From contig CAUYUJ010003567.1 in NCBI GenBank assembly GCA_963575745.1, positions 1 to 47,500 on the forward strand: a DNA stretch of 47,500 nucleotides. Direction: 5' to 3'. This stretch comes from Prorocentrum cordatum (Eukaryota; Sar; Dinophyceae; Prorocentrales; Prorocentraceae). The notes under the pieces were generated by a model, which saw only the letters and a program-made list of their open reading frames with translations, searched no databases and was not told the DNA's origin. Shown here one piece after another: positions 1-9,974 of this stretch; within the stretch, counting starts at the first letter, position 1; the number at the start of each line of letters is the position of its first letter. Both the position numbers and the translations under genes were made by a program.

Positions 1-87
1 AGGAGGCGGAGGAGGCGGAGGAGGCGGAGGAGGCGGAGGAGGAGGAGGAGGAGGAGGAGGAGGAGGAGGAGGAGGAGGAGGAGGAGG
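1..87. repeat. GGAGGC/GGA microsatellite
   Basis: Seen directly: an almost perfect purine tract that begins as repeated GGAGGC and becomes pure GGA. It starts at or before the window edge. It abuts the DIRS-like relic, and the first open frame of that relic begins right after it. Confidence 0.95.
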
Positions 88-89
88 GC

Positions 90-1577
90 GTGGCCGCCCA
101 GGCGACGACGGCGGACTTCGAGAGAGCAGGGCGGTGGGGCAACGCATTGGTGCGGAAGGGCGCGGGCCCGAGAGCGGCCGCGCCCAGCGCCTGCGGCGGC
201 AACCAGGCCGCGGCGGCCCGGGAACGCGCGGGCGCACAGGCTCCCGAGTGCGGGCGAGAGGCCCGTGCTCGGGAAAACAGGGAATGCATCGGGGGGAAGC
301 GGGATCCCACCCGCGCAGTGGAGAGATTGCCACTGCTGCGGGAGGCCGGGCGGCGAGTGCGAGAGGCACTCGAATCTTTCGTGAGTCGGCACGCGTGGGT
401 CGTGCATGCTTTATTGGAGCAAAAAGCCGCAGGTTGGCGGCGAGTCGAAGGGGAGTTGGGCAGCGAGCTGCTCGCGACCCTGCAAGGCGCGTTGGGCGCC
501 ACGTCCGTAGAAAGACGGCGCTGTTCCTCGTGGAGGGCCGGCCTGGTCCAAAGTTTCTCGGACCTCGCGCGGGGTCCGGACAAAGAGTTTCCAGCGTGGC
601 TGCACCATGGCGCCCCGACGGGCGTTGCCTGCGAAATCCCGGCTTCCAGCGTATTCCCGAGAGTGGAATCGTCAGGGGCAGCACTTCGAAAACTCTCGGC
701 CGTGGAGCCCGGCGAAAACTACAGCAACATACAGGACAACCAGGCCACGGTCTCGGTGGAGCTCCGGCGTCTCGAGGAGAAGGGGTTCGTTTCCAGGTGC
801 CCGTCGTGGGCGGCTCTCCTCGAGCGTTTCGGGCAAGTGGTGGTGTCCAAGATGGCCGCTGTCGTCAAAGTGCGGCCCGACGGATCGGAGAAACTTCGGC
901 TCATCATCGACATGCTTCGCAGCCGCGTCAACGAACACGTCAAGCTGTCAGAGAGGGTCGTGCTCCCGCGGCTTCTCGACATGGTCAAAGACCTTATGGA
1001 ATTGATGGAACTGCGCGGACACGGCGACCCAGGCATCGACATGATGGTGTTGGACTGGGAGGACGCCTTCCACTCCTTGGGGTCACGCGCGGAGGAGCAC
1101 CCGCACCAGATCGTAAAAGGCTCTGGCGGGGAGTGCATCGGCTACGAAACCGTCCTGTTCGGTGGTGGCTGATCGCCGCTGGTGTGGGGAAGGGCCGCCG
1201 CGTTCCTCGGCTGGTCTGGCCAGGCGCTGTTCGCGCCGGCCGAGGCCCGCCTTCAGGTCTGCGTCGACGACCCGTGGGCAGCGTGGGCTGGGAGCGCCGC
1301 GGCCCGGGCTCGCAACAAGGCCGTCCTCCTTCTGTGGTGGTTGGCCATCGGTCCGCCGATCTCTTGGCGCAAGCTGCAAACAGGCACGGGCGTGTCGTGG
1401 ATCGGTGCCGAGATCCAGGCTCGCGGAGCAGACTCGGTTGCCCTCGTGCTCCCTGGTGCCTTCGTGGCCGACATGGAAGCGCTAGTCGTGGAGCTCCTGA
1501 GCAGGACCCTCATCCCGTTTGCGCGTCTGTGGAGGCTGGCTGGGAAGGCCGCCTGGGCAGGGGGCATCGTTCCTTGA
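90..1577 (+). pseudogene. Reverse transcriptase of a DIRS-like retroelement, interrupted
   Basis: This is the RT of a retroelement, broken by one in-frame stop. The RT-like part begins near 690 and has the fingers signature VRPDGSEKLRLIIDMLRSR. Motif A is VLDWEDAF (about 1,044-1,067). A TGA at 1,170-1,172 falls inside the GGG-SPLVWGRAAAF stretch, and the same frame resumes at once. Motif C is CVDD (1,259-1,270), followed by a thumb-like region ending LAGKAAWAGGIVP. At 1,572-1,577 the frame shifts by one base into the RNase H frame. The order RT, RNase H, tyrosine recombinase is that of DIRS-type elements. Residues before about 690 are low complexity and may be a Gag-like leader or non-coding. 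The start at 90 would be GTG and is not a supported start. Confidence 0.75.
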
Positions 1578-2323
1578 AGGGCATGGTTGCCCCGCTGTGG
1601 GCAGCAATGGCAGATGTGTCCGTGGAGACCAAGCCAGGGCGAGCGCCCCCGGCGGTCCCGCGCCCTCGCGTGGCCCACGCCTTGCGGTGGCTCCTGGCCT
1701 TCACCCGGCGCCAGAGAGGCTCGCTGGAGAGGGTGTACTGTGTGGCGCAGTGCAGGCAGCCGGCGGCAGTCTCCCTCGTGTTCGACGCGTCGCCGTGGGG
1801 TTTCGGGGGCTACCTGGTTGTCCGCGGGCGCGTGGCTTCGTGGTTCGCCGAACCCGTCTCGAGAGAAAACATAGACCGATTCGGCATCGTAGTCGGCGGC
1901 TCCCGGCATCCAGCGCTGCTCGAGACCTTGGCCATCCTCATCGGCGTGCGCCTCTGGCTGCCGTCGTGGAAGGCCGACAGGGCCGCTATATCTCTCAGGA
2001 ACGACTCGCAGGTTGCACAGGGGGCGGTCTCCAACCTGAAGTCCTCGCGCTCGGAGGTAAACCGTGTCGTGCGGGAGTTAGCGCTCGACCTCGCGGAGGG
2101 GCGGTATCGCGTGGATATCGTCGGGCACCTGCCGGGAGAGGAGAATGCCTGGGCGGGCGCCCTGTCTCGGCTGCACCAGCCCGGGTCGGGGGCGACGGTC
2201 CCCGCAGCGTTGCGGGCGGCGCCGCGGGCGTACCCGGACCGGCGGTCGGAGGCGTGGTGGGAAACCGTCGGAGATCCGGCGCCCGATAGCGGCCCCGCTC
2301 CTTCGGGCCCTGCCAATTCGTGA
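1574..2323 (+). pseudogene. RNase H domain of the DIRS-like element
   Basis: This segment continues the RT one reading frame over. RNase H features are the first Asp in VSLVFDASPWGFGGYLV (about 1,771-1,821), the Glu in ALLETLAIL, the Asp in LRNDSQVAQGAV, and the C-terminal GHLPGEENAWAGALSRL. Retroelement RNases H of this group usually read WADALSR at that last site. Here the Asp is Gly (about 2,150-2,155), so a catalytic acidic residue appears to be lost. The frame ends at a TGA at 2,321-2,323. Together with the RT stop and the frameshift, this points to an inactive copy. Confidence 0.7.
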
Positions 2324-2642
2324 TAATGCTGCTGCTGGTGGTCGGCGCCGCGCCCGTTCAGGCAGGCCGCCTTCCATTTGGGCAGGCGCTGGTCAACGTG
2401 GATCCGTTGAGCGTGCCGGGGCCAGGCGTCTGCGCCCGGGGTGGGTCAGCAGTGCGGAGGGCGCTGCGGCGAGGGGGCGCGGCCGCAGCGGTGGTGACCG
2501 CGGGCGCTGCTGCCGTGAGCGCCGCAGCCGCGGGAGCTGCGGCCGCGGCGCGTCGCGACGGCCGGGAGCGCCACGGCGCGCCAAGCGAGGCGGAGTCGGC
2601 GGCCGCCCTTGCCCCCCCCCCCCGCGCCCGCCCGGGAGCGGC

Positions 2643-3389
2643 CGGGACAGCAGCGGCGCTGCGGAGGACGTCGGCGTAGACACCCGGGGCGTGCGGCGCC
2701 CGCGTGCAGCCGGGCTCCAGGCGTACTCGCGAGGCGCACTGCAGGTCGCGCTCGGCCTCGTCAGGTCCGAGAAAGGGCGTGCCAAGGCACGCCGGCTCCT
2801 GGAGCGAGACGTCTACGCCAAGACGACCCGGTCGTCCCGCAGGTCGCGAGAGTCGGTCCTGCGGCGGCTAGCAGCAGGCGCGGAGATGGACCTAGTGCTT
2901 GCGACGCCAGAGAAGCTGGCCACGCTCGCCGACGCTTTAAAAGAGGCGGGCTACAGGACAGGTCCCGCCTACCTGTCTCTGTGGAAGCAGCTACATTGCA
3001 AGGCCGGGCAGGCGTGGTCCCCTGACCTGGTCGCCGCCATGTGCGAGGCGACCCGCAGCCTGCAGCGGGGTCTTGGTCCGGCGCGCAGGGCGCCAACCAT
3101 CCACCTCGAGCGCATCATGGCCCTGCCGAGAGCTCAGGAACCAGCGACTGCGGGGGACCCTACTGCCCCGGTGGACACTGTCGTGGTCGCATCGGCGTGG
3201 ATGCTTCGCGGCGCGGAGGTCGCGGCCATTCTGGGTGAGCAGGCGCAGGTGGAGCCCGACGGGAGTTCGGCTGTCATCCAACTGGGCGCAACCAAGTCGA
3301 ACCCGGAGGGCCGCGACTGTTCGCGCAGATTGTTGTGTTTCTGCGACGTGCAGTCTGCCGACGGGCTCGCAGCGCAGGCGGGCCCAGTG
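2643..3389 (+). pseudogene. Tyrosine recombinase (integrase) of the DIRS-like element, truncated
   Basis: The N-terminal core-binding part of a tyrosine recombinase lies in a frame different from RNase H. It has a helical run, YRTGPAYLSLWKQLHCKAG, then LQRGLGPARRAPTIHLERI. The start of the catalytic domain is ASAWMLRGAEVAAI, whose Arg sits where the first catalytic Arg is expected. A TKSNPEGRDC/LLCFC segment follows. I cannot find the later HxxR box or the nucleophilic Tyr; after about 3,350 the sequence loses similarity. DIRS elements use such an enzyme instead of a DDE integrase. Inference: a 3'-truncated, inactive copy. Confidence 0.6.
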
Positions 3390-3454
3390 CACGCCCCAGC
3401 CAGGGTCCTCCGAGAGCGGGGGCGCCGCGGGATGGACGGGAAAGAGACGCCATG

Positions 3455-3649
3455 TTTCACATCGATTTCTGGGTCACGCGCTGCGGGTGGAGGTTCGGCC
3501 ACTCGCGTCACACCAGGTGCGCAGTGGTCAACGTCACGTGCAAGAAGTGCGTGGCGGCAATTTGGAAAGCCGCCGGGCAAGTGGGAGGGCCGCCGCCCTG
3601 CCCCGAGAAAGGGCGGGCGAGGCCAAAGGCCCGGCGGCTCAATTGAGGG
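3455..3649 (+). other. Short Cys/His-rich open segment, unrecognised
   Basis: This frame carries FHIDFWVTRCGWRFGHSRH followed by TRCAVVNVTCKKCVAAIW, with several Cys and His that could form a small zinc-binding module. It ends at a stop at 3,647-3,649. It follows the truncated recombinase in another frame and may be a displaced tail of the same retroelement. I do not recognise a family. The last 60 bases overlap the 124-bp duplication. Confidence 0.3.
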
Positions 3650-3706
3650 AGCGCGCATTCGGCCACCCACGGAAAACAGTGCAGTGGCGGCGGCGGCGGT
3701 GTTGCT
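3583..3706 (+). repeat. 124-bp direct duplication, copy 1
   Basis: It matches 4,189-4,312 over exactly 124 bp with a handful of substitutions (AAAG/AGTG, CAATTGAG/CAAATGAG, GTGCAG/GTGTAG). It runs from GGGAGGGCCGCCGCCCTGCC to the GGCGGCGGCGGTGTTGCT end. Confidence 0.9.
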
Positions 3707-4188
3707 GGACAGCACGCTTGCGGGCGCACTAGCAACACAGCTGAGCGAGCACGCATCGAGACCGGGTGCGTGCGGGAGCCACGGCACTGGGGAGGAGGAT
3801 CGGTTTCGCAGCAGTCAGGGAGTGAGGGGCGAATTGCATGTGAGGGGTGACTTGCATTGCTTGCAGTTTTCGTATTCCGCATTTGTCGTCTTGTCTTGCC
3901 CACATTTGTGTGCAGCCACGTATGTAGGTTTGCTTTTCCCGGATGGACCAGTACACCCAAAGCAGGGCCTTGAGGGGAGGCCTCTTGCGGATCGGCCGGT
4001 GCGCCCAAGTCGGGCTTCGCGGCTGCATTGTTATGTGGTGCATGCTTTTGCGTCTCTGGGAGTTTCCCTGGCATGCTTCCCAGGGGGGCCAACGCGCGTT
4101 CAGAGCAGTTGTCGGCTCTAGCGCGCGCTGGTGGGCATTTAAGACCCACGCCGCCCACCCTGATTCCTTTAAATGCCTTGAGAGAGTC

Positions 4189-4312
4189 GGGAGGGCCGCC
4201 GCCCTGCCCCGAGAGTGGGCGGGCGAGGCCAAAGGCCCGGCGGCTCAAATGAGGGAGCGCGCATTCGGCCACCCACGGAAAACAGTGTAGTGGCGGCGGC
4301 GGCGGTGTTGCT
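4189..4312 (+). repeat. 124-bp direct duplication, copy 2
   Basis: Second copy, offset 606 bp from the first. It runs directly into the (GAT)n tract. The 482 bp between copies (3,707-4,188) hold no gene I can support. Confidence 0.9.
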
Positions 4313-4338
4313 ATGCTGATGCTGCTGATGATGATGCT

Positions 4339-4390
<52 letters not shown>

Positions 4391-4462
4391 CTGATGCTGC
4401 TGCTGATGAGGATGATGATGATGATGATGATGAGGATGATGATGATGATTATGATGATGATT

Positions 4463-4546
<84 letters not shown>

Positions 4547-4640
4547 CTGTTGCGGCTGCTGCTGCTGATGATGATGATGATGCTGGTGCTGGTGCTGATG
4601 CTGATGCTGATGCTGATGATGTTTGTGGCGGTGGGTGGGT
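4313..4640. repeat. (GAT)n / (GCT)n trinucleotide microsatellite
   Basis: About 330 bp of GAT repeats with interspersed GCT, GAG and ATT variants. Long Met, Ile or Ser runs appear in all frames simply because the period is three. The same sequence type forms the 5-kb array at 39.26-44.3 kb. Confidence 0.97.
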
Positions 4641-5290
4641 GGTAATCATGATTCTGATGATGATAACGAGATGACGATGTCCACGCTGGCCAGGGGCGTG
4701 GGTTGTGCCTCGGCGCCCTCAGTCCCACAGGTGCCCAGGGTCTCCGTCCTGCCCCATAGAGGCCCTGGCCTGCGCACCAAGGAGGCTGGCTGATGCGTGG
4801 CCAGCCCCTTGGCGAGGCCCCGGCCGATCCCCAGCCTCCGAGGCGAGGGCCGCGACAGCCGCCGCGGGCAGCAACATGCCGCCGGTGGAGGGGCAGCCGA
4901 AGGGCAGGCAGCCGGGCACCATCAGCGAGGCGGCGGGGGCTGTGAAAGGGATAATCTGGGTGAGGGATGGGATGCCGGCCGTGAAAGGGATATTCAGGGT
5001 TTCGGGAAAAGCGCTGGGGGACGCCAGCCCCGCCGACAGTACCAAATCGACCATTCTCGAGGACAACCGACGCGGGCCGAAGGCGCGCCGACCCCCAGCG
5101 CCGCGCGCCAACGTGGCGAGGTTGACCCCGCGGGGGGGGGGCGGGGTGGGGCGCATGCCTTCTCCAGGAAAGGGTCGGTTCGGGTTTTCGGCGGCGGACT
5201 GGTTTTGTTGCGCTGGCTCGGTTTCAGCGGCGGGGCGGTTCGAGCCAGTTCGGTCTCGGTATGGTCATTCGGACGGGTTCGGGCAGTTTG
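4641..5290. other. GC-rich stretch, no gene recognised
   Basis: Open frames exist on both strands, but their composition (Pro, Arg, Gly, Ala) is what GC-rich non-coding DNA gives, and no motif is visible. One local feature is a pair of short repeats around GTGAAAGGGATA (about 4,940-4,955 and 4,980-4,995). Confidence 0.4.
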
Positions 5291-5384
5291 TTTCGGGCCC
5301 AGGTCCCTCTGGAGCCCTCTGGGCCCCTTCGGGCCCCGTCGGCCCCCTTCAGGCCCCTTCCCCTCTGGACCCCCCGGCCCCTTC

Positions 5385-5820
5385 GGGCCACAGGCTTCCA
5401 GGAGACTCCAACAGGTCCGCCCGCCTCCGTTTCTACGTGCTCGGAAATGTTTTTCCGGGGCACGTACCCAGGTCGGCCTCAGAGGGCTTCCACCATCGCT
5501 CCCAGATGCCCCAAGAGGTCTCCCAGAGAACGCCAAGGGGACCCCGAAGGGCACCACGACGCCCCAAGACGCCCCCAAGGCGGCCTCAGATGCTTCCGAC
5601 GGCTTCGAGCTATGTGCCCCCACATGGCCCCAAAGAGTCTCCCAGGCATCCCGGAGGCGCCCCTTGGAGGACCTTTGACGCCCCAGACGAGGTGCCCCCC
5701 CCCCCGCAGAGGATCTGAGACGCCCCCAACAGGCTCCCAGGTGACTCCACGAGGCCCGCCAGCCCCCGTTTCCACGTGCTCTGGAAACGTCTCAGGATGT
5801 CGGTCGGACCCTCCCTGGGG
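5385..5820 (+). repeat. Diverged tandem duplication with CCCCAAGA-type filler
   Basis: About 70 bp starting near 5,392 (GGCTTCCAGGAGACTCCAAC through CGTTTCTACGTGCTCGG) recur diverged near 5,733 (GGCTCCCAGGTGACTCCACG through CGTTTCCACGTGCTCTGG), an offset of about 340 bp. The intervening DNA is rich in CCCCAAGA/GGCCCC words like those near 7 kb and 37 kb. Confidence 0.6.
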
Positions 5821-6811
5821 TGCTCTCAATTTGAGCGTGCCCCGGACACGTCCCTCCGAAGCACGGCGAATTTCCTTAATTAGCACCCGTGTCCGCCGCC
5901 CAAGGGAAGCCCCGCCAAATTCCATGACGGTCTCGAAGACACCAAGGGACGCTCCAAGATTACCACATAGCCTCCAGCGTGGCCAAATCTACCGGAATGG
6001 ACCCACACAGAGGTCCAGGAGTCGTCTTTGAACTGACCTTGTTCGCCGTCGTCGCACGTCGTCACCGTCGATCGATCGATCGAGGGTGCAGGTTTCAGAC
6101 CACTTCGCGAGTGCTTGTGGGAATCTCTTTTGTATGTCCTTTGGACCTTTGGACCCTTCTTCGAAGTATTTTGAGTTGTCGGGGGAGCCGGCGGTCCAGG
6201 GTCTTCCTGGGAAGTTTCTGGTCTCTCCAGGAGAAGCTTCTTCGGGCAACTTAGGTTCCGCGAGGGTTTTCGTCTGGGGCCTTTGTGGTAGCGCCTTCCC
6301 GCTCTCTTCGGCCACTTCGCCTGGTCTGGATCGGCCATCTGAGTTGGGCGACGTTCGCATAACGCCCCCTGTCACGTTCCGTTGGACGGTCCAGTTCGCC
6401 TGGGTGAGTTGTGCACTCCATTGTCCAATTGCCCTCTATGTCACGGAATCGTGAAACAGAGCCATACTGCTCAACCCTCACCACGGCAAGAAAGCGGGTC
6501 GATCCGCCCATTGCGGCTTCCTGTGCAGATGACCGTGCTCGGTCACATTCGTTACCATCATGGCCTTGCTGCTTCCTCAATGGCGATCCCAGGTTCCACT
6601 CCGTGCGTCGCCGCTGGTTGACGGCGCGCAGAGGTGGGCAGTGGGAGGGGGATCCGGGATAAGGTTTCTTGGAAGGAGGCTGCTTCTCAGAAGGCGCGCG
6701 CCCGCTCTGCGCGTGGCTAAGCTGGCTAGGACTTCAGCTAGAACAGAAGCGCGCGCGAAGCGCGCGCGATGGTTCCATGGTGTGCCATGTTCCGATTCTT
6801 GTATATTGACT
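5821..6811. other. Low-repeat stretch, no gene recognised
   Basis: No repeat family or protein motif recognised. Two local palindromes are visible: repeated GATC at about 6,068-6,084, and a short GC inverted repeat AGCGCGCGCGAAGCGCGCGC at about 6,749-6,768. The open frames are short. Confidence 0.4.
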
Positions 6812-7470
6812 ACCTGGACCCCCCCCTAAACCGGACCCCTCCGGGGACGCTCCAGACGCCCTTTCGGACGTCTCGGCGGCCCCTTGGACGCCCTTGGAAA
6901 AGGTTCGGTGGCCCTTCCGGGCCTCCCAGGGTGCCTTGCTGGACCTTGCGAGCCGACTCAAGCCGATCAGAGGGGTCGTCGGAGAGGCGCAAGATAGACC
7001 CAAGACAGCACAAGAGCGCTCCAAGAGGAACCTCGATGGTCTGAAGACGGCCCAAGAGGCCCCCAAGACACCCCAAGGGGCCGTTAAGAGAGCCCCGAAG
7101 AAGCCAAAACCGTCCCATTCCCGCAGGACATATTCCTTTTTTATTTTTTTGTTTTTTACAATCCGGGCGGAACGCGAAAGGGGTCCCCCCCCCACCCAAA
7201 ACCGGACTCCCGGGATCTGGGGCTTTGGGACCCTCTGGACGGGCCTCGAAGCGGCCCCCTGGGCCTCGCAGGGCGTTTTGCCAAGCCTTCCCAGCACACT
7301 TAAGGCGATCAGGGGGGTCATCGGAGACGTCCCAGAGACCCCCAAGACAGCACAAGAGCGCTCCAAGAGTGACCGACGTGACCTCCAGATGGCCCAAGAG
7401 GCCTCCAGGACGGTCCCAAAGAGGCCTCCGAGAGCATTCCCAAGAAGGCCCCAAGGGGCAAAAATCATTG
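6812..7470 (+). repeat. Two diverged tandem copies of a ~375-bp unit
   Basis: Both copies run through C-tract, ACCGGAC, a GGCCTC/CCAGG block, GCCGATCAG or GGCGATCAG, GGGGTCRTCGGAGA, AAGACAGCACAAGAGCGCTC and then CAAGAGGCC-type repeats. Landmark AAGACAGCACAAGAGCGCTC occurs at about 7,001 and 7,341. The long minus-strand open frame here also reads as two related halves, which fits duplication and not a gene. Confidence 0.7.
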
Positions 7471-7871
7471 ATTTTCTGTTGGTTTTTGGTGAATTTGGGG
7501 GTTCTCCTTTTTTCGGCTTCCCGACGTTCCAAGACGGCGGTCTTCTGGGCGTCCGAAGCCGCCTGGGAGGCTGCAAAATCGCCCCACAACCACCCGAAAG
7601 GGCTTCCAGGCAGTTCAAGAGAGCCCCAAAACGGCACAACACGGGTCCAAGATGGCCCTCAGAGAGCCCCATGGCGGCCCAAGATGGCCCCAAAACACCC
7701 TCCGAAGCATTCCAAATCGTGACCTGGTCGTTCAGGGAGACCGCGGTTGGAGGCCCGAGGAAGCCCCCAGAGGCCCCCAGAATACGCCCAGGAGGCCTCC
7801 AGATGGCCTTAAGAAAGCCTGAAGCAACTATTGTGAGGCCCTCAGAGGCTCTCCAAGGAGGAGCCTCCGCA
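7471..7871. other. CCCAAGA/GGCCTCC-rich filler, no gene
   Basis: Continuation of the degenerate CCCCAAGATGGCC-type words with no clear unit boundary and no protein motif. Confidence 0.4.
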
Positions 7872-8095
7872 ACATGATGGACCCACGAACCCAGAAAGGG
7901 ATATAGAACCGCATGCATGGAAACGTTTTCACGACACCGTATTGGGCGACGGGCACTTCCACGAGACACCCCGCGAAACATTCCACGAGACACGGGCGAC
8001 CGTTTTCAACGTTTTCCTAGAAACATTCCACGAGACACCCCGCGTAACAGTCCACGAGACAGCCCACGAAACATTCCACGACGACAGGCAACCAC
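7872..8095 (+). repeat. Remnant of the ATGATCGACCCACGAACC module plus CACGAGACA tandem repeats
   Basis: The segment ACATGATGGACCCACGAACC through TTGGGCGACGGGCA is a diverged copy of the module that heads the 431-bp dimers at 9.1, 31.7, 35.2, 45.0 and 46.8 kb. It runs into short repeats of CACGAGACACCCCGCGAAACATTC and variants (about 7,960-8,090), not into the usual dimer. Confidence 0.7.
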
Positions 8096-8108
8096 TCAAC
8101 CAAGGCGG

Positions 8109-8190
8109 TGTGGTCGTGCTGGGGAGTGGTCGTGCTGGGAGGTGGTCGTGCTGGGGGGTGGTCGTGCTGGGGGGTGGTCGTGCTGGGGCG
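8109..8190 (+). repeat. GTGGTCGTGCTGGG(G)(G) minisatellite
   Basis: About five consecutive copies of a 16-19 bp unit, GTGGTCGTGCTGGGGG with G-run length variation. Confidence 0.9.
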
Positions 8191-8204
8191 CCCAGATCCT
8201 TCAA

Positions 8205-8440
8205 GTACTACAAAACAAGCGATTCGCTCGAGACATCCTCGGTAACTCTGCGGAGCAAGCGTTTCGCTCGAGGCATCCTCAACACACGAAAGAGTGGCCC
8301 GCACCCTGTGATTTATCGATCGGGATTTCAAAAACAAGCGTTTCGCCTGAGACATCCTCAAATTTTAATCCGCCAGCCCACCTTGACTTCGATATTCATC
8401 AGGGAAAGAACCTGACCGGACAAGAACGGGAAGCGTCGCT
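8205..8440 (+). repeat. GTTTCGCTCGAGACATCC repeats and a CCGCCGGCCC-type module
   Basis: Three to four copies of (C)GTTTCGCTCGAGACATCCTC or close variants, then at about 8,370-8,430 a diverged copy of the module CCGCCGGCCCACCTCGAC...ATTTATCAGGGAA found at 35.0, 36.6, 45.8 and 46.7 kb. Confidence 0.75.
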
Positions 8441-8489
8441 TTAGTCCACCAAGCATGAGGAAAATGCTCTGTTGTTGTTATGCCGCGCA

Positions 8490-8660
8490 GGTATGCCGTG
8501 GCGCGCGTGTCGGCGTGCGTGCGGGGTGTGTTTTGCTGTGCTTCTGTGTGTTCTGCCGTGCTCCTGTTCTGCCGTGTTTCTGTGTTCTGCCGTGCCTCTG
8601 TGTGCTCTGTGTGTTCTGCCGTGTTCCTGTATCTGCCGTGCGGATCGTCGCGGTGGTCGT
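8490..8660 (-). repeat. Inverted arm of the CACGGCAG repeat (TTCTGCCGTG units)
   Basis: At least six copies of TTCTGCCGTG or GTTCTGCCGTG, the reverse complement of the CACGGCAGAA core of the array that follows. The two blocks form a head-to-head arrangement centred near 8,660-8,695. Confidence 0.85.
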
Positions 8661-8689
8661 TTTGGCAGAGCTTCTGGGCGCACACGGCA

Positions 8690-9122
8690 GAAAAATATCA
8701 GGAGCACGGCAGAATAGGCCCCAAGAGCGAAGGAGCACGGCAGAGAACAAGGAACACGGCAGAATAGACCCCAAGAGCAAATGAGTACGGCAGAATACAC
8801 CCCAAAAGCTAAGGAGCACGGCAGAAAATGACCAGGAGCACGGCAGAATAGACCTCAAGAGTTAAGGAGCAGGCAGAAAAAGACCAGGAGCACAGCATAT
8901 TAGGCCCCAGGAGCGAAGGAGCACGGCAGAAAAAGACCAGGAGCACGGCAGAATAGACCCCAGGAGCTAAGGAGCAGGGCTGGATATGCCTCAAGTGCGA
9001 AGGAGTACGGCAGAGAAAGACCAGGAGCACGGCAGGATAGACCCCAAAAGCTAAGGAGCACGGCAGAGAATGACCAGGAGCACGGCAGAATAGGCCCCAA
9101 GAGCGAAGGAGCACGGCAGAAC
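8690..9122 (+). repeat. CACGGCAGAA tandem array (block 1)
   Basis: Two alternating subunits share the core GGAGCACGGCAGAA. One of about 31 bp continues TAGGCCCCAAGAGCGAA or TAGACCCCAAGAGCTAA. The other, about 22 bp, continues AAAGACCA or ATGACCA. The same array type occurs at 17.3-18.5 and 28.8-29.3 kb. No long frame survives and no coding role is visible. Confidence 0.9.
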
Positions 9123-9974
9123 ATGATCGACCCACGAACCCGGAAAGGAATTTAGAATTGTAACACATGGCAGCGTTTTCAAAGACACCTGATTGGGTGA
9201 TGGGCAAATGCAATGCTGAAGGTATCGATCTTGATGTACCGTGCCGAAATCTGTGCTGTGCTGCGCCGTGCTGAATTGCGATGTGCCATGGCGCGATTGT
9301 GCTCTATAGCCTCGTGGATCGAGTCCTCCTTTGCATCCGAGTCCTGACCGAACTGATCTGGATCTTAAGCTCGAGCTGCCTGAACACATAGTAGCTGCCC
9401 CAGAGCTAATGGACAGGGGAACATGCCAGGAGGACGCGCCGCGAAACGTCCCAAGGGATGCGCCAGGCGACGTGCCAGGGGACGTGCCATGGGGTCGCAC
9501 CGCGGGACGTGCCAAGGGGACGCGCGACGGAACGTGCCAATGGATGTGCCACGGGATGTGCCAGGGGACGCGCCACGCGACGTGCCAAGGGGACTCGCCA
9601 AGGGACGCCCCACGGAACTTGCCAAGGAACGTGCCAAGTTGCAATGCTGAAGGTATCGATCTTGATGTACCGTGCCGAGGGCTGTGCTGTGCTGCACCGT
9701 GCTGAATTGCGATGTGCAATGGCGCGATTGTGCTCTATAGCCTCGTGGATCGAGTCCTCCTTTGCATCCGAGTCCTGACCGAACTGATCTGGATCTTAAG
9801 CTCGAGCTGCCTGAACACATATTAGCTGCTCCAGAGCTAATTGGCAGGGGGACATGCCAGGAGGACGCGACGCGGAACGTCTCAAGGGACGCGCCAAGCG
9901 ACGTGCCAAGGGACGTGCCATGGGGACGCACCGCGGGACGTGCCAAGGGGACGCGCTACGGAACGTGCTGGGGA
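9123..9974 (+). repeat. 431-bp repeat dimer (copy A) with ATGATCGACC head and GACGTGCC arrays
   Basis: Head ACATGATCGACCCACGAACC at 9,122. Unit 1 starts CAATGCTGAAGGTATCGATC at 9,211 and unit 2 at 9,642, a period of 431 bp. Each unit has GTGCCGTGC/GCTGTGCTGTGCTGC words, a GGATCTTAAGCTCGAGCTGC segment, and a run of 12-bp (A)GGGACGTGCCA-like repeats. Unit 2 is cut short and passes into the GTTTCGCTCGAGACATCC array. Confidence 0.9.

Noticed and set aside
134-1570. N-terminal part of the long frame that ends at 2,323
   Set aside because: RT motifs lie in another frame here. This part is a shadow; only the portion after about 1,574 (RNase H) is real.
3508-4728. 406-codon minus-strand ORF
   Set aside because: Half of it is Ile/Ser from the (GAT)n tract, and the rest contains the 124-bp duplication twice.
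6734-7993. 419-codon minus-strand ORF
   Set aside because: It reads as two related halves that mirror the tandem duplication and has no recognisable domain.
8209-8380. CTCGAG palindromes as isolated regulatory sites
   Set aside because: They are simply the centre of the repeated GTTTCGCTCGAGACATCC unit, so single sites carry no separate information.
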